Positions 45,779-54,951 of a stretch of DNA of 64,000 nt are shown here, in pieces; positions within the stretch are counted from its first letter, which is position 1; every line of letters starts with the position of its first letter. Source of the DNA: Mesorhizobium wenxiniae. Lineage in GTDB: Bacteria; Pseudomonadota; Alphaproteobacteria; Rhizobiales; Rhizobiaceae. The notes beneath the pieces were generated by a model. The model did no database searches. It had not been told where the DNA came from and saw nothing but the letters and a program-made list of their open reading frames with translations. The stretch covers positions 806,001 through 870,000 of the forward strand of contig NZ_NPKH01000020.1 of assembly GCF_002284535.1 (NCBI RefSeq), written 5' to 3'. The position numbers and the translations under genes were made by a program.

Positions 45779-46969
45779 ATGGCCCTTTCCGACGTGAAAT
45801 GCCGAAATGCCCGTCCTGCTTCCAAGCTACTGAAATTGTCTGACGGTGGCGGGCTCCAGCTCTGGGTGCAGCCCACCGGATCCCGCCTTTGGCGCCTCGC
45901 CTATCGATTTGACGGCAAGCAGAAGCTTCTGGCGTTGGGCAGCTATCCCCTTATTTCGCTCGCCGAAGCACGCAAAGCGCGCGATGACGCCAAACGTCTC
46001 CTCCTAAGTGGCATCGATCCCGCACAGGAACGCAAATTGCGAAAGGTCGGTTCGACAAAGGACAGCTTTCGATCAATCGCCGAGGAATATGTTGACAAGC
46101 TGAAGAAAGAGGGACGTGCCGACCGCACTATCACCAAGGTCAAATGGCTACTCGACTTCGCCTATCCCACCTGTGGGCACAAGTGCATTCGGGACATTGA
46201 CGCCGCCACTATCCTTGCTGCCCTTCGTAGCGTGGAGGTGCGCGGTCGATACGAATCGGCCAGGCGGCTGCGCTCGACCATTGGCAGCGTCTTTCGATAC
46301 GCCATCGCCACTGCACGCGCCGACACTGACCCAACGTCGGCGCTGAGGGGCGCGCTCATCAGGCCAATAGTCACGCCGCGTGCCGCCATTACCGATCCGA
46401 AGGCATTGGGCGGCTTGCTGCGTGCGATCGAGACATTCGACGGACAGCCCCCAACCCGAGCGGCTCTGAGGTTGATGGCGCTGCTATTTCCCCGCCCCGG
46501 TGAGCTTCGCGCTGCCGAATGGGGGGAGTTCGACTTCGAAAGTTCGGTATGGACTATCCCGGAAGCGCGAATGAAAATGCGACGACCGCACCGCGTTCCT
46601 CTTTCAACGCAGGCTTTGAATATCCTGGCCGAGCTTAAAAAAATGTCCGGCGCCGGGACGCTGCTGTTTCCAAGCGTGCGATCGCCTTCTCGTCCGATTT
46701 CCGACAATACACTCAACGCCGCCCTGCGTCGCATGGGTTACAGCAAAAATGAAGCAACCGCCCATGGCTTCCGAGCAACGGCATCAACTCTGTTGAACGA
46801 ATGCGGCAAGTGGCATCCAGACGCCGTAGAGCGACAGCTGGCTCATATTGAAAAAAACGACGTTCGGCGAGCCTATGCCCGGGCGGAGCACTGGGAAGAG
46901 CGCGTCAAGATGATGCAGTGGTGGGCAGATTATCTGGAAAAAATTGAGAACGCGGGAACGCGCGGGTAA
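45779..46969 (+). CDS. P4-type tyrosine integrase (DUF4102 N-terminus), second island
   Basis: A 396-residue integrase of the P4/prophage-island type. The N-terminal DUF4102 arm domain is clear (MALSDVKCRNARPASKLLKL, then SDGGGLQLWVQPTGSRLWRL and ALGSYPLISLAEARKARDDA). The catalytic domain has R in LFPRPGELRAAEW (about 239), AHGFRATASTLLNE and a Tyr in RRAYARAEHWEER (about 366). GGGAGGTGTCCCACAA precedes the ATG at 45779. It starts 214 bp after the tRNA-Phe repeat, the usual place for this class. Confidence 0.9.
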   Translation: MALSDVKCRNARPASKLLKLSDGGGLQLWVQPTGSRLWRLAYRFDGKQKLLALGSYPLISLAEARKARDDAKRLLLSGIDPAQERKLRKVGSTKDSFRSIAEEYVDKLKKEGRADRTITKVKWLLDFAYPTCGHKCIRDIDAATILAALRSVEVRGRYESARRLRSTIGSVFRYAIATARADTDPTSALRGALIRPIVTPRAAITDPKALGGLLRAIETFDGQPPTRAALRLMALLFPRPGELRAAEWGEFDFESSVWTIPEARMKMRRPHRVPLSTQALNILAELKKMSGAGTLLFPSVRSPSRPISDNTLNAALRRMGYSKNEATAHGFRATASTLLNECGKWHPDAVERQLAHIEKNDVRRAYARAEHWEERVKMMQWWADYLEKIENAGTRG

Positions 46970-47099
46970 ACTCAATCAGGTATGCGGGCAGCCAGCTGTC
47001 CGGCACGCATCGCGAACGTCCGGTTTGCCCCGCATGTCTGCCCTTGAGGCGATCTTTGCGATTCCGGATAGCAGACGCTGCCGGCGACCCGGCCGAGAC

Positions 47100-47390
47100 G
47101 GTACCGGCTTCGCTTGCGATGGAAGCATTGCAGGAAATCGTCGGCGTGCGCGGTGCCGCCAGTGCCGAACGCACCGCGCTCATCAACCGCTTGGCGACAC
47201 TCCAAAGCCCCTTTCTGCGCGCCGAACTCAGCGCAGACTGCGGATGATCGAACGCCACTTCGTCCGTCTCGAAACCGAAACCGCTCGCCCGATCTCGGCC
47301 GACCCCGCCCTTGCCCGCCGCCACGCCGTCCGCCTTCCAGCGATCAGCCTGATTTGCGCCAGGGGAAACAATCTCACGCCTATGGTGATT
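47100..47390 (+). pseudogene. IS110-like transposase fragment, frameshifted
   Basis: One frame gives SLAMEALQEIVGVRGAASAE then RTALINRLATLQSPFLRAEL; another, from about 47238, gives RMIERHFVRLETETARPISA then DPALARRHAV. Together they resemble the middle of IS110-family transposases (LINRLA.L.SPF, IERHIARLE.EIA.LI..DPALA+R). The catalytic ends are absent. Confidence 0.55.
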
Positions 47391-47968
47391 TGAACCGGCG
47401 CACGATTCAAATCCGGCTAGACGCCCAGTGTCAGCGGCCAGAGGAACGGCGTTTCGAATTCGACGCGATTGACCTAGCCCTGCGTAGGCGGCCCGAGCTC
47501 GTTGCAGCGGCGCTGACGGTCGAGCGCGCCTATTTGTCGGCGGGCGCACCTAACAGAGCCTCTCCCATGGCTCGGGCCAGCCGATTGCCGGGGCGATGTC
47601 GCCGGTCAGAGAGCAGCGGACCCGGAGAAAGACGAACTTGCGGAGATCATCGACGCACTGCCGAACGGCCCCTTCACGACGCGGAACATCGCCCATCCGG
47701 GTTGCGGATAGCCCACTTCTCAGGGAAGCACTCGGCGGCTTCATCGAACGGAGCGGTACGTTTCATCGAAGCGCTTCGGGAGGTATCTGGCACGATCAAC
47801 GCGTATCGGTAGGCGGTGGATCGAACAACTGCCTCGTGACAGCACCAGCAACAGCACTGTGTGGCGCGTGGCAGGCGAGGATCACGATCAATCGTCGTCA
47901 TCGTCCGGCGATCCAGAGGCAGAGAATTCCCGGCTCGTAACTCCCCCGCCCGCCACGGCCCCCCTAAC
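47388..47968 (+). pseudogene. Primase/helicase C-terminal remnant with several frameshifts
   Basis: Three pieces in different frames follow each other: LNRRTIQIRLDAQCQRPEER then RFEFDAIDLALRRRPELVAA and YLSAGAPNRAS; then EKDELAEIIDALPNGPFTTR; then LLREALGGFIERSGTFHRSA and a final RRWIEQLPRDSTSNSTVWRV. As I recall, this order matches the C-terminal region of large island-borne primase/helicase (AAA ATPase) proteins of rhizobia. The N-terminal ATPase part is gone. Confidence 0.55.
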
Positions 47969-48536
47969 ACGCAGGCAAAAGAAAACGGCGTCTACCGTAT
48001 TGATCGAAAGCAGACCGGGAGGGAAACGCCGTTGAAAGTTTAGCCGCAGGGGAATGGGTAGGACTTGGGAGAGCCTGCCGTACGCAATCCAGTCATATAA
48101 ACGGATGTGGATATCTATATTATGGATAGATGAGTGTTACTATCCTATTGCGTCGCGAAAGAATCAACCGCACTGCAATATTTGCGTTCTCTGCGAATCG
48201 GAGTAGTATTGCCGGCAAGGGAAACGTCCGATGCCGTTTTCCCCGCTCCGGGAGGAGTACCGTAACCAATTGATTTGTTTCGGAAATGTTGAAACCGTTG
48301 CCTTAGGCTCAACGGTTTTTTAACCACGCCTTGACTCCTGCCCAATACTTAAGCATTGAATCAGCCATCAGAACGAAGAAACCGCCGCTAGCTGGGGAGC
48401 CGCGACGGTTTCAAGTTCACACCCGCAAAGATTGGACGTCGAGCGCGGGGTATGGCTATTACGTACGCTGATGTTGAATCAGAAATATTAGCCATGGTCA
48501 AGCTCGACGTTCGTACGCCGAACCTAGGAGATCCCT
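47969..48536. other. Intergenic region with a terminator but no protein gene
   Basis: About 570 bp, A+T-richer than the surroundings. The only clear structure is a hairpin with a T-run at 48292. The stretch from about 48140 to 48320 could be a small RNA ending there. Confidence 0.4.
48292..48321 (+). terminator. Rho-independent terminator
   Basis: AACCGTTG and CAACGGTT pair around a 9-base loop (ccttaggct), followed by six T. No protein gene ends just before it, so it may end an untranslated RNA. Confidence 0.7.
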
Positions 48537-48746
48537 ATGGCGTCTCGCACATACCCCTCGTACTGGATGTACAGGGACAATCGTAATGAATGGCGTTGGA
48601 CGTATGAAGCTGTGAACGGCAAGACAATTGCCGTTAGCAGCGAAGGGTATGTCAAACGCGTCGACTGCGAGCGTAGCATCGACATCATGAAGGCATCATA
48701 CAACAGCGCAGTGTGGTTCCCTGAGAGTCTCAGGTACGCTGCGTAA
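48537..48746 (+). CDS. YegP-like (DUF1508) small protein
   Basis: A 69-residue protein: YPSYWMYRDNRNEWRWTYEA, then NGKTIAVSSEGYVKRVDCER and SIDIMKASY. This is a single YegP/DUF1508 unit (usual form F.+Y.D..G.WRW...NG..IA.S.EGY........C..+I..+K). Function is uncertain. TAGGAGATCCCT precedes the ATG, and a terminator follows. Confidence 0.8.
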   Translation: MASRTYPSYWMYRDNRNEWRWTYEAVNGKTIAVSSEGYVKRVDCERSIDIMKASYNSAVWFPESLRYAA

Positions 48747-48765
48747 GCGCCTAACAATGGGAGAG

Positions 48766-48796
48766 GCCCGCCACTACTTTGTGGCGGGCTTCTTTT
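48766..48796 (+). terminator. Rho-independent terminator after the YegP-like gene
   Basis: GCCCGCCAC and GTGGCGGGC form a perfect 9-bp stem with a 6-base loop, followed by TTCTTTT. It begins about 20 bp after the stop codon. Confidence 0.8.
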
Positions 48797-48972
48797 CGTC
48801 CTTCGGCGACGGTACATTGGCGATCTTCTTCACCCCGTCGAACACCTTTTCGGACTCGTCCGTTTCAGTTCCTGGGCGGTTTCCTGCTTCTCGCGTTAAC
48901 TCTTTTCAATTTGACCCGATTCATTTTTTCGAAGAGCGCAGCCGCTGCGCGAGTGCAGTTGAGTAGCGAGGG

Positions 48973-49245
48973 TCAGTCGTCGTCCATTTCAAGGGTCCGG
49001 TACTCGCCGCTTTCGTTGTCGTAGACTTCGACTTCAACTGTTGATCCGTACCGACGAATGCTTTCGACAGTTACGTCTCGATATTCGCCAGCACCACCGT
49101 CAAATATTTGGATGTCCCTGCCCGTTCTAACAAGATTACCCTTGCCAATCTCTACCGACTCGCCAGTAGTATCCGTCCCATCCCAAGCATATGCACCGGA
49201 CCCGCCCAAAACGAGTCCGATTGCGAACGCGAAACATTTGATCAT
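48973..49245 (-). CDS. DUF5334 family secreted protein
   Basis: A 90-residue protein with a signal peptide (MIKCFAFAIGLVLGGSGAYA, cleavage near AYA-WDG). The mature part WDGTDTTGESVEIGKGNLVR then TGRDIQIFDGGAGEYRDVTV matches the DUF5334 pattern. Such genes are often found on rhizobial islands. It is downstream of a YHYH-type small gene on the same strand. Confidence 0.8.
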   Translation of the reverse strand: MIKCFAFAIGLVLGGSGAYAWDGTDTTGESVEIGKGNLVRTGRDIQIFDGGAGEYRDVTVESIRRYGSTVEVEVYDNESGEYRTLEMDDD

Positions 49246-49256
49246 AGTAAGCCGCC

Positions 49257-49391
49257 CTAATGACAGTGATATCCGCCAGTTTTGTGGTTCGTGTGACAAC
49301 CATTTGAGTCTGTTCCGCCACCATGGCTGAACGCCGGGACAACTCTATAAGCGCCCAAAAGAACACCAATAACCAAAATAAAATATTTCAT
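49257..49391 (-). CDS. YHYH-domain small secreted protein
   Basis: A 44-residue protein with a signal-like N-terminus (MKYFILVIGVLLGAYRVVPA) and the ending HGGGTDSNGCHTNHKTGGYH plus CH, the YHYH metal-binding motif. TTGGGAGGCAAA precedes the ATG at 49391, which sets the start well inside a longer open frame. The DUF5334 gene starts 12 bp downstream. Confidence 0.75.
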   Translation of the reverse strand: MKYFILVIGVLLGAYRVVPAFSHGGGTDSNGCHTNHKTGGYHCH

Positions 49392-49689
49392 TTTGCCTCC
49401 CAAGAACATGACTATTCGGCGCATCGCGCTGCGATAACTTTGCCAAAACACAGGCGGCAAGTCAAATGGCATCTTCGACTTGCCGCGTCTTTGTCACTTC
49501 TTGACCGGAGGTGCCGGTTTAGGGGACGGAGGTCGATTGACAGGAGGCCGGGGCGATGGTGTTGGAGTCTAACTTGACCGCCGTCGCCGCCACCTTTTCT
49601 TCCGCTGCCTGGTTTGTCTGGATGAGCCGAAAGGTCACCTTGCATGAATAGCCCCCCTGTTCGAACGCACTAAGAGCGCAAATATCGAA

Positions 49690-49965
49690 ATGCTGCAAGA
49701 GGTGCTTAGGGAGGCAGAAAGCTATCTTGAGGCCCAACTCACCTCAGCTATCGCCGCAGATCACCGGGCGTATACGTTTGCCGGTGCTGTCTCGGCTGCT
49801 TCAGTGATCCTCGTCGGGACCGCATACAGCTTGGTGACAAGTCAGCCGCCTAACTCTCTCTTAGCGTTCACGGCTTGGGCCGTTGCTGTTTCACTATTTG
49901 TAGCGGCATGGATGGCGATAATATCTGCTCGGTCGGTTAGCTTTCGTAGGGAACCAGCCCAGTAA
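49690..49965 (+). CDS. Small membrane protein, unknown
   Basis: A 91-residue protein with a helical N-terminus (MLQEVLREAESYLEAQLTSA) and two predicted membrane segments (VSAASVILVGTAYSLVT and FTAWAVAVSLFVAAWMAI). No family is recognised. The architecture resembles small accessory membrane proteins found in defence islands, which is suggestive only. Confidence 0.5.
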   Translation: MLQEVLREAESYLEAQLTSAIAADHRAYTFAGAVSAASVILVGTAYSLVTSQPPNSLLAFTAWAVAVSLFVAAWMAIISARSVSFRREPAQ

Positions 49966-50344
49966 ATGGGTAGCCGACATTGAAAACGGGAAGTCATTCG
50001 CCCATGCTATCGCGGAACAATGTGCTCACCATGACGGCATGATCGCACAGAATACTTTCGTGATGGATAGAAATAGCAAGATATCAATGGTGCTGTAAAT
50101 CTGGCGCTCGTGGGGATTAGAGCGGGTGGCATCGCGTTCTTATTGTGGATTGGTTCGTTTATCAGAGCTTGAAAGCTCTCCGGATTTCCCGGATCGATTC
50201 CAGCCATGTCTAATAATTTTGCAGTATGGCCACGTACATATGCGTCTATATTGCTACATTGCCGCGTTTAGATGTAGAAAATCCTGGAAATCTGGAAATA
50301 ATAGGTTGTATAAGATTCACCGTTCTCGCTACAACGTTTCACCT
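49966..50344. other. Intergenic region, nothing identified
   Basis: About 380 bp of A+T-richer DNA between the small membrane protein gene and the lipoprotein pseudogene. No gene, repeat or terminator is convincing. Confidence 0.4.
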
Positions 50345-50782
50345 CTACTGAGACTTTAGACGAAACAGGCGTGCATAGCTCTCGCAGCCGCCAATGTTGC
50401 CATCGTACTTAGTGTGTGCTCAATCATGCTGGATGACCCAACGATTACGTCGACTTTGCAATGATAGTCATAGGTCTCGGTTGCTGTGCCTTGGGGTCTG
50501 GATATAGACTGGCTTCCCGTTCACATAGGCCGTGCTCGAATTAAAAGTCGGGACAGTGTATGAGCCGGGCGTTTAGGCTTCCCACGTGAACACGCGCTTA
50601 TCGGCTATCGTGCTCTCCGCATCGGGAAAGCCGAGAACGTCAAATGCGGCTTGGTACGGTTGGCCTCGCAACGATGTCAGGCCCGCATCCATATGTTCGA
50701 ATGTCTGGCACCCAGCCAAAATCGAAAGCGCGATTAACGCGCCGGCTTTGCCGCGTCTCCTGTCGGGTGCGCCAACTTTCAC
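50345..50782 (-). pseudogene. Lipoprotein gene with premature stop and frameshifts
   Basis: The N-terminus has a lipoprotein signal (LIALSILAGC) and continues GLTSLRGQPYQAAFDVLGFP, KRVFTWEA, then TAA. The same frame goes on SYTVPTFNSSTAYVNGKPVY then IQTP. A one-base shift then gives GTATETYDYHCKVDVIVGSS, and another gives DGNIGGCESYARLFRLK up to TAG at 50345. The whole resembles one small rhizobial lipoprotein of about 140 residues broken by a nonsense and two frameshift changes. Confidence 0.65.
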
Positions 50783-51126
50783 AACAAAACCATATGATTG
50801 TCGGATTGGTATCCGCGACCCCTGCTGGTGTTCAGCCGGTAAGCAGGAGGTAAGCGCACGGTCGAAATCACGCGTGGCGATCTATTCGCTCCTCTGCTCG
50901 AAAGGCATCATTTTTCGAAACTGCGCTGGGAATCTTTCGACACGGGCCGTGGGGTCGGGCTCAACAATGGATGAATAGCCGGCCCTATACGACAGCTGTA
51001 GGGGGGCACCATCGGCATTCGGCTCGCCGCTGACGCATCGCAGCCGGTGACATTGAGAGAAATAACGGACTCCTCTGGTTAACCGCGACGGCACTAGCTA
51101 TAGTTCGCCGATATTTGGGGGATAGA
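50783..51126. other. Upstream region of the helicase-nuclease gene, no gene supported
   Basis: About 340 bp. A 70-codon minus-strand frame at 50882-51094 has no family resemblance. The promoter of the helicase-nuclease gene should lie here, but no standard -35/-10 pair stands out. Confidence 0.35.
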
Positions 51127-54006
51127 ATGCAGCCAACCATACCGATAGATCATGGGCTCTCTGACAAAGTTTTGGGCAAACCTGAACTTTTGCCAGAGGC
51201 AAGCGGCATGCCGCTTCTCACGGACATTCAGTTCGAAGCTTTAGAGGCAGGCGTAGCTCGCGGAGAAAGTCTTCTTGTCAGCGCGCCGACATCGACCGGG
51301 AAGACCCTAATCGGTTGGTGGACAGTGGCATCAGCCATTGAGGCAGGCTACACGGCTGTTTATCTCGTCTCTCATCGGGCGTTGGCCAAACAGAAGTTCG
51401 AGGAGGCTAAGAGATTATTTCTTGGTGACTTCCTAGCTTACGACCGTTCGGCGATTGTATGTGCGACAGGGGACAGCGTCGAAGACGCGGCAGGTCGGAA
51501 AACAAATGCTCCCCTTTCTTCTGTTATCTTGGTTGCAACGTACGAGAAGTTTCTGGGCTGCTTGTCAGTTGGTGGGCCGCCGCGTGACCTGACAAACATC
51601 TGCTTCGTCTGTGATGAAGTCCAGTTGGTGGGGGATAAACATCGCGGCCAAAACGCCGAACTTCTCCTGACGTTGATGCGGCGAGCGGGGTGGCGGCAGT
51701 TCGTCGGGCTGTCTGCGGTTCTGAGCCCCGGCGATGCACAGGCACTGGCTAGTTGGTTGGGGATTGGCTTGATCAGAAACCCCAATCGCGAAAAGGCATT
51801 GACCATTGAGTGTCGAACACCCTTGGCAACGCTCTCCGTCTCAGCTGGTCCGGGCTTTGAAGGGCTGCAGCAACAAGGGCCGCCTAGTCGAAGTCGCGAT
51901 GTTATGGGTGTGATCGGAGAGTTACTTCAACAGCAGCGAAACCCCGTTATAGTTTTTTGCATGAAGGTCGACGACACTTTTGACCTAGCGAGAACGTGGG
52001 CTCAATCCCGACCGGCCATTCAGATTGATGCGCCTGCCGGGGTGGACGTTGAGCAGCCGCTCTTAGATGCTTTGCGCAGGCGCACAGCCTATCACAACGC
52101 CGAACTGACCGAAGATGAAAGACTGTTCGTCGAAGATCGCCTCGCTTCGGGCCAGGTCGATGTAGTCTTTGCCACATCAACTCTCGCAGCGGGGGTCAAT
52201 TTCCCTTTGGGTAGTGCCGCATTCGCCTCTTGGAAAAGGTGGGATTTTGACCGTCAAATGCATGTGCCTATAGGCCGAGACGAGTTCCAAAACATGGCCG
52301 GCCGTGTCGGCAGGATGGGGCAGGCTATCGCTAAAGGCCACGTTGTGCTCACGGCTGACGGAGTACAGGAAAGTAGGCAGGCTCAAGCACTAATGGACCT
52401 GACCACCCAAGCTCCGCTGGGTTTGGGCATTACACCAGAGCATTTTGGGACCCTCACACTTCAGATTTTCGCAGGGAGGCTGTGCACAAGCAGAGAGGAT
52501 GCATTCGACCTAATCGGATCAACGCTTACGGCATCTAGAGAGCGGGAGCGAAATCTAGCTGGTATAGATCACTGGCGAGACAAGTTGTTTAGTCAAATTG
52601 ATCGGCTTGTCGACATCGGTTGCCTGATAGAACTGCATGGACAAATCACGGTCACAACCTTCGGCGTTGCCGTCGCCCACTCGGGCCTTAAGCCGGAGAC
52701 AGCAATTTTTTTCATCGAGGGGCTGAAAAGGTCCTCTGCGCAACTCACTCAACTGATCGATCGGGCCGGGAACGGTACCAGCGAAGACGATTTTGTCTTT
52801 GTGCTGAGCCATGCAGCTATTCGGTCCCCGGAGTTCGGGATTGTTGGTGGCAAAGCTACCCGTATCCTCAACTGGAGAATAGGCCGGAATGGCCCAGTGC
52901 CGAACCCTTACGCGACTAGACTGAACCCAATCTTGTTCGACCAGCCGTGGGTAGCAGATGCGGGAGCCGCTAACGGGGCGTTGCAATTGACAGAGTGGGC
53001 GGCTGGAACTGCTAGGGGGCAAATTGAAAAGATTGTGGCGGGGGTCAGGTTGGGAACGGTTCAGGGAGTAGCTCGCGATGTGTCGTGGGTTCTTACGGGG
53101 GTATCTGAGATTATTTCGAGCGTGACGTCTCCGACCTTGGCCGATGAAAGCAAGCCAATCGCGCTACGTGGAAATGGTGAAGATGTTCAAGACGTGAGGC
53201 GGCTTGCCCGCGCGATCCGCCGTCAGTCGATCAGGCTAGGGGTTGGGGTGCCCAGCGATGTGCTTTGGATGTCCGAACTAAGACTGCCCGGCCTCCAGTC
53301 GCGCCTCCGCCGTGATGATATTATGAGTTTGCGAAGGGGCGGGCTTTCGAGGCCCATGGATTTGATGGATGGTAGCGATCAGGCCGATGAACGTCGCCGT
53401 ATAGCGCTTGGCTTGCAAGAGCGTGGTGGCATAGCCAACCTAATTCGGAATGCAGCTCGGACTTGGCGGCAGGACGACCGAAATCACTCTAAGACGATGC
53501 ATCTTCGGCGAGCAGACCGCTTGATGCTGCGCGACCAAATAGCCGCTCTGTACGAGAAGCGAGGGACTGATCTTGAGCAGGCTTTCAGTATATCGCTAGG
53601 AGGGCTTGGGATACCTTGTCAGCCACTCGATGTGACCGGTCGCCAAGGGTTTCCCGATTTCCTAGTATCGATTGAGGATTTTATTCCGATTGTTGTCGAG
53701 GTGAAATCTAAAGTTAGCGATCAGGAAACGGTGCCCTTAAACGCTGCTACCGAGGTCCTCGCGGCATCAGAACTGGCGGGGCTGCGAAACAACCCTTGCC
53801 TCACCTTGTGCAGCCCCGGTGTAGACCCGAGCGTTCCAACGTTTATCGAGGCCGCGAAGCGTTTGTGCGTCATCGATGTCTCCGATTTTTGCGAAGCCAT
53901 CCTGCGATTGCACGAGGGAACTCTTACCAGGGGTGGGTTTTACAACTGGTTGACAACGCCCGGCATCGCGCTGGCCGAAGCGCTTCCTTCGCCGGCCACT
54001 CGTTAA
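51127..54006 (+). CDS. Superfamily II (Ski2-like) helicase with C-terminal PD-(D/E)XK nuclease motif, candidate anti-phage defence protein
   Basis: A 959-residue protein. Helicase motifs: Walker A SAPTSTGKT (52-60), motif Ia YLVSHRALA, motif II DEVQ (163-166, a DEVH variant), motif III GLSAVLSPGDAQALASWLG, motif V FATSTLAAGVNFPLG and motif VI QNMAGRVGRMGQ. The C-terminal part shows RQGFPDFLVSIEDF then IVVEVKSK, a PD-(D/E)XK core with D844, E858 and K860. All key residues are intact. As I recall, this order matches the single-gene Hna system first described in Sinorhizobium meliloti, where a helicase-nuclease blocks phage by abortive infection; this was not checked. ATG 51127 behind GGGGATAGA is preferred over TTG 51115. 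It stands alone. Confidence 0.8.
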   Translation: MQPTIPIDHGLSDKVLGKPELLPEASGMPLLTDIQFEALEAGVARGESLLVSAPTSTGKTLIGWWTVASAIEAGYTAVYLVSHRALAKQKFEEAKRLFLGDFLAYDRSAIVCATGDSVEDAAGRKTNAPLSSVILVATYEKFLGCLSVGGPPRDLTNICFVCDEVQLVGDKHRGQNAELLLTLMRRAGWRQFVGLSAVLSPGDAQALASWLGIGLIRNPNREKALTIECRTPLATLSVSAGPGFEGLQQQGPPSRSRDVMGVIGELLQQQRNPVIVFCMKVDDTFDLARTWAQSRPAIQIDAPAGVDVEQPLLDALRRRTAYHNAELTEDERLFVEDRLASGQVDVVFATSTLAAGVNFPLGSAAFASWKRWDFDRQMHVPIGRDEFQNMAGRVGRMGQAIAKGHVVLTADGVQESRQAQALMDLTTQAPLGLGITPEHFGTLTLQIFAGRLCTSREDAFDLIGSTLTASRERERNLAGIDHWRDKLFSQIDRLVDIGCLIELHGQITVTTFGVAVAHSGLKPETAIFFIEGLKRSSAQLTQLIDRAGNGTSEDDFVFVLSHAAIRSPEFGIVGGKATRILNWRIGRNGPVPNPYATRLNPILFDQPWVADAGAANGALQLTEWAAGTARGQIEKIVAGVRLGTVQGVARDVSWVLTGVSEIISSVTSPTLADESKPIALRGNGEDVQDVRRLARAIRRQSIRLGVGVPSDVLWMSELRLPGLQSRLRRDDIMSLRRGGLSRPMDLMDGSDQADERRRIALGLQERGGIANLIRNAARTWRQDDRNHSKTMHLRRADRLMLRDQIAALYEKRGTDLEQAFSISLGGLGIPCQPLDVTGRQGFPDFLVSIEDFIPIVVEVKSKVSDQETVPLNAATEVLAASELAGLRNNPCLTLCSPGVDPSVPTFIEAAKRLCVIDVSDFCEAILRLHEGTLTRGGFYNWLTTPGIALAEALPSPATR

Positions 54007-54104
54007 CGGTCCTTCTTAAATAGAAATTGTGCCAGTTCTCCCGGCGATGAGCTTTCGCAAGGAGGCCTTCACAAATCTGTTTGGGAATAGCCTCGGAGCT
54101 GACC

Positions 54105-54856
54105 CATGTCCAACACCGTCACCGCCCCTCTCTTCGTTTCCTATCTGCGCGTCTCAACGGCCCGACAAGGGCATCAGGGCTTGGCCTTGAAGCCCGGCGC
54201 GAAGCCGTGTCGGCTCACATACGCAACCGGGCAGGCAGCAATGCCGAGCCTATGAAAGAATACGTTGAGGTTGAGAGCGGCAAGGCCAACGACCGCCCTC
54301 AGCTTCAAGCCGCCCTCAGGCACGCCAAGCATGCGCAGGCCACGCTCATCATCGCTAAGCTCGACAGGCTGAGCCGAAACGCTGCCTTCCTGCTCACCCT
54401 GAGAGACAGCGGGGCGAGTTTCGTGGCTGCCGATATGCCGGATGCCTGCGATCTCACTTTCGGGGTCTTGGCGTTGGTGGCGGAGCACCAGCGCAAGATG
54501 ATCCAGAGCCGCACCAAGGCTGCGGTGGCGGTGAAGCGGGATGCGCTGGCACGAGAGGCGGCGGCACTGGTAGTGCTTGGCCAAGAGCCTGTGAGGCGGC
54601 TTGAGGACGGCACCACGCGGCCCTTGCGCCTCGGCAACCTAACGGAGTCAGACTGCCTGCGGTGCCGACTGTGAAGCGGGGCGCTCAGGACCGGGCTGAG
54701 GAGTTCCGTGACGTGCTTCGCGACGTTGATCCGGCAGGCGCATTGTCGGCGCGGGGGGTTGCCGGCGCCCTCAACCAAAGGGGCTTTAGGTCACCTGGCG
54801 GCGGGCGCTGGACAGCACAAAGCGTCATCAGGCTGAGGGAGAGATTGGCCGCATGA
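54105..54856 (+). pseudogene. Serine recombinase (resolvase) gene with frameshifts
   Basis: An ATG at 54105 starts FVSYLRVSTARQGHQG, the resolvase N-terminus with the catalytic serine. After loss of one base in ggcttgg near 54180 the frame becomes LGLEARREAVSAHIRNRAGS, KLDRLSRNAAFLLTL and AEHQRKMIQSRTKAAVAVKR. A second break near 54640 leads to VPTVKRGAQDRAEEFRDVLR and a C-terminal recombinase domain (LNQRGFRSPGGGRWTAQSVI). As written, no full-length protein is made. Confidence 0.75.
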
Positions 54857-54896
54857 CGTAGCAGGCCAGGGGAGGCGCGCTACAGGGGTTGCGTAG

Positions 54897-54950
54897 GCGA
54901 GCACCGCTTCCGGCCCGGCGAAGGGCGCCTCGGCGTAGACGACCCAGCGC
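54897..54950 (-). pseudogene. IS91-type transposase fragment
   Basis: The minus strand reads WVVYAEAPFAGPEAVLAY, the conserved block found before the tyrosine region of IS91-family transposases (W.VYAK.PF.GPE.VL.YL.RYTHR). It is only 18 codons long and fused directly to the end of the recombinase remnant at 54952. Confidence 0.5.
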
Positions 54951-54951
54951 T

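Noticed and set aside
49519..49737. Minus-strand open frame of 72 codons overlapping the small membrane protein gene
   Set aside because: Part of it (GGYSCKVTFRLIQTN) looks protein-like, but it has no ribosome site and runs opposite a better gene; not enough to call.
50882..51094. Minus-strand open frame of 70 codons upstream of the helicase-nuclease
   Set aside because: No family resemblance, no ribosome site; could be debris. Would become interesting if conserved with the helicase gene as a partner.
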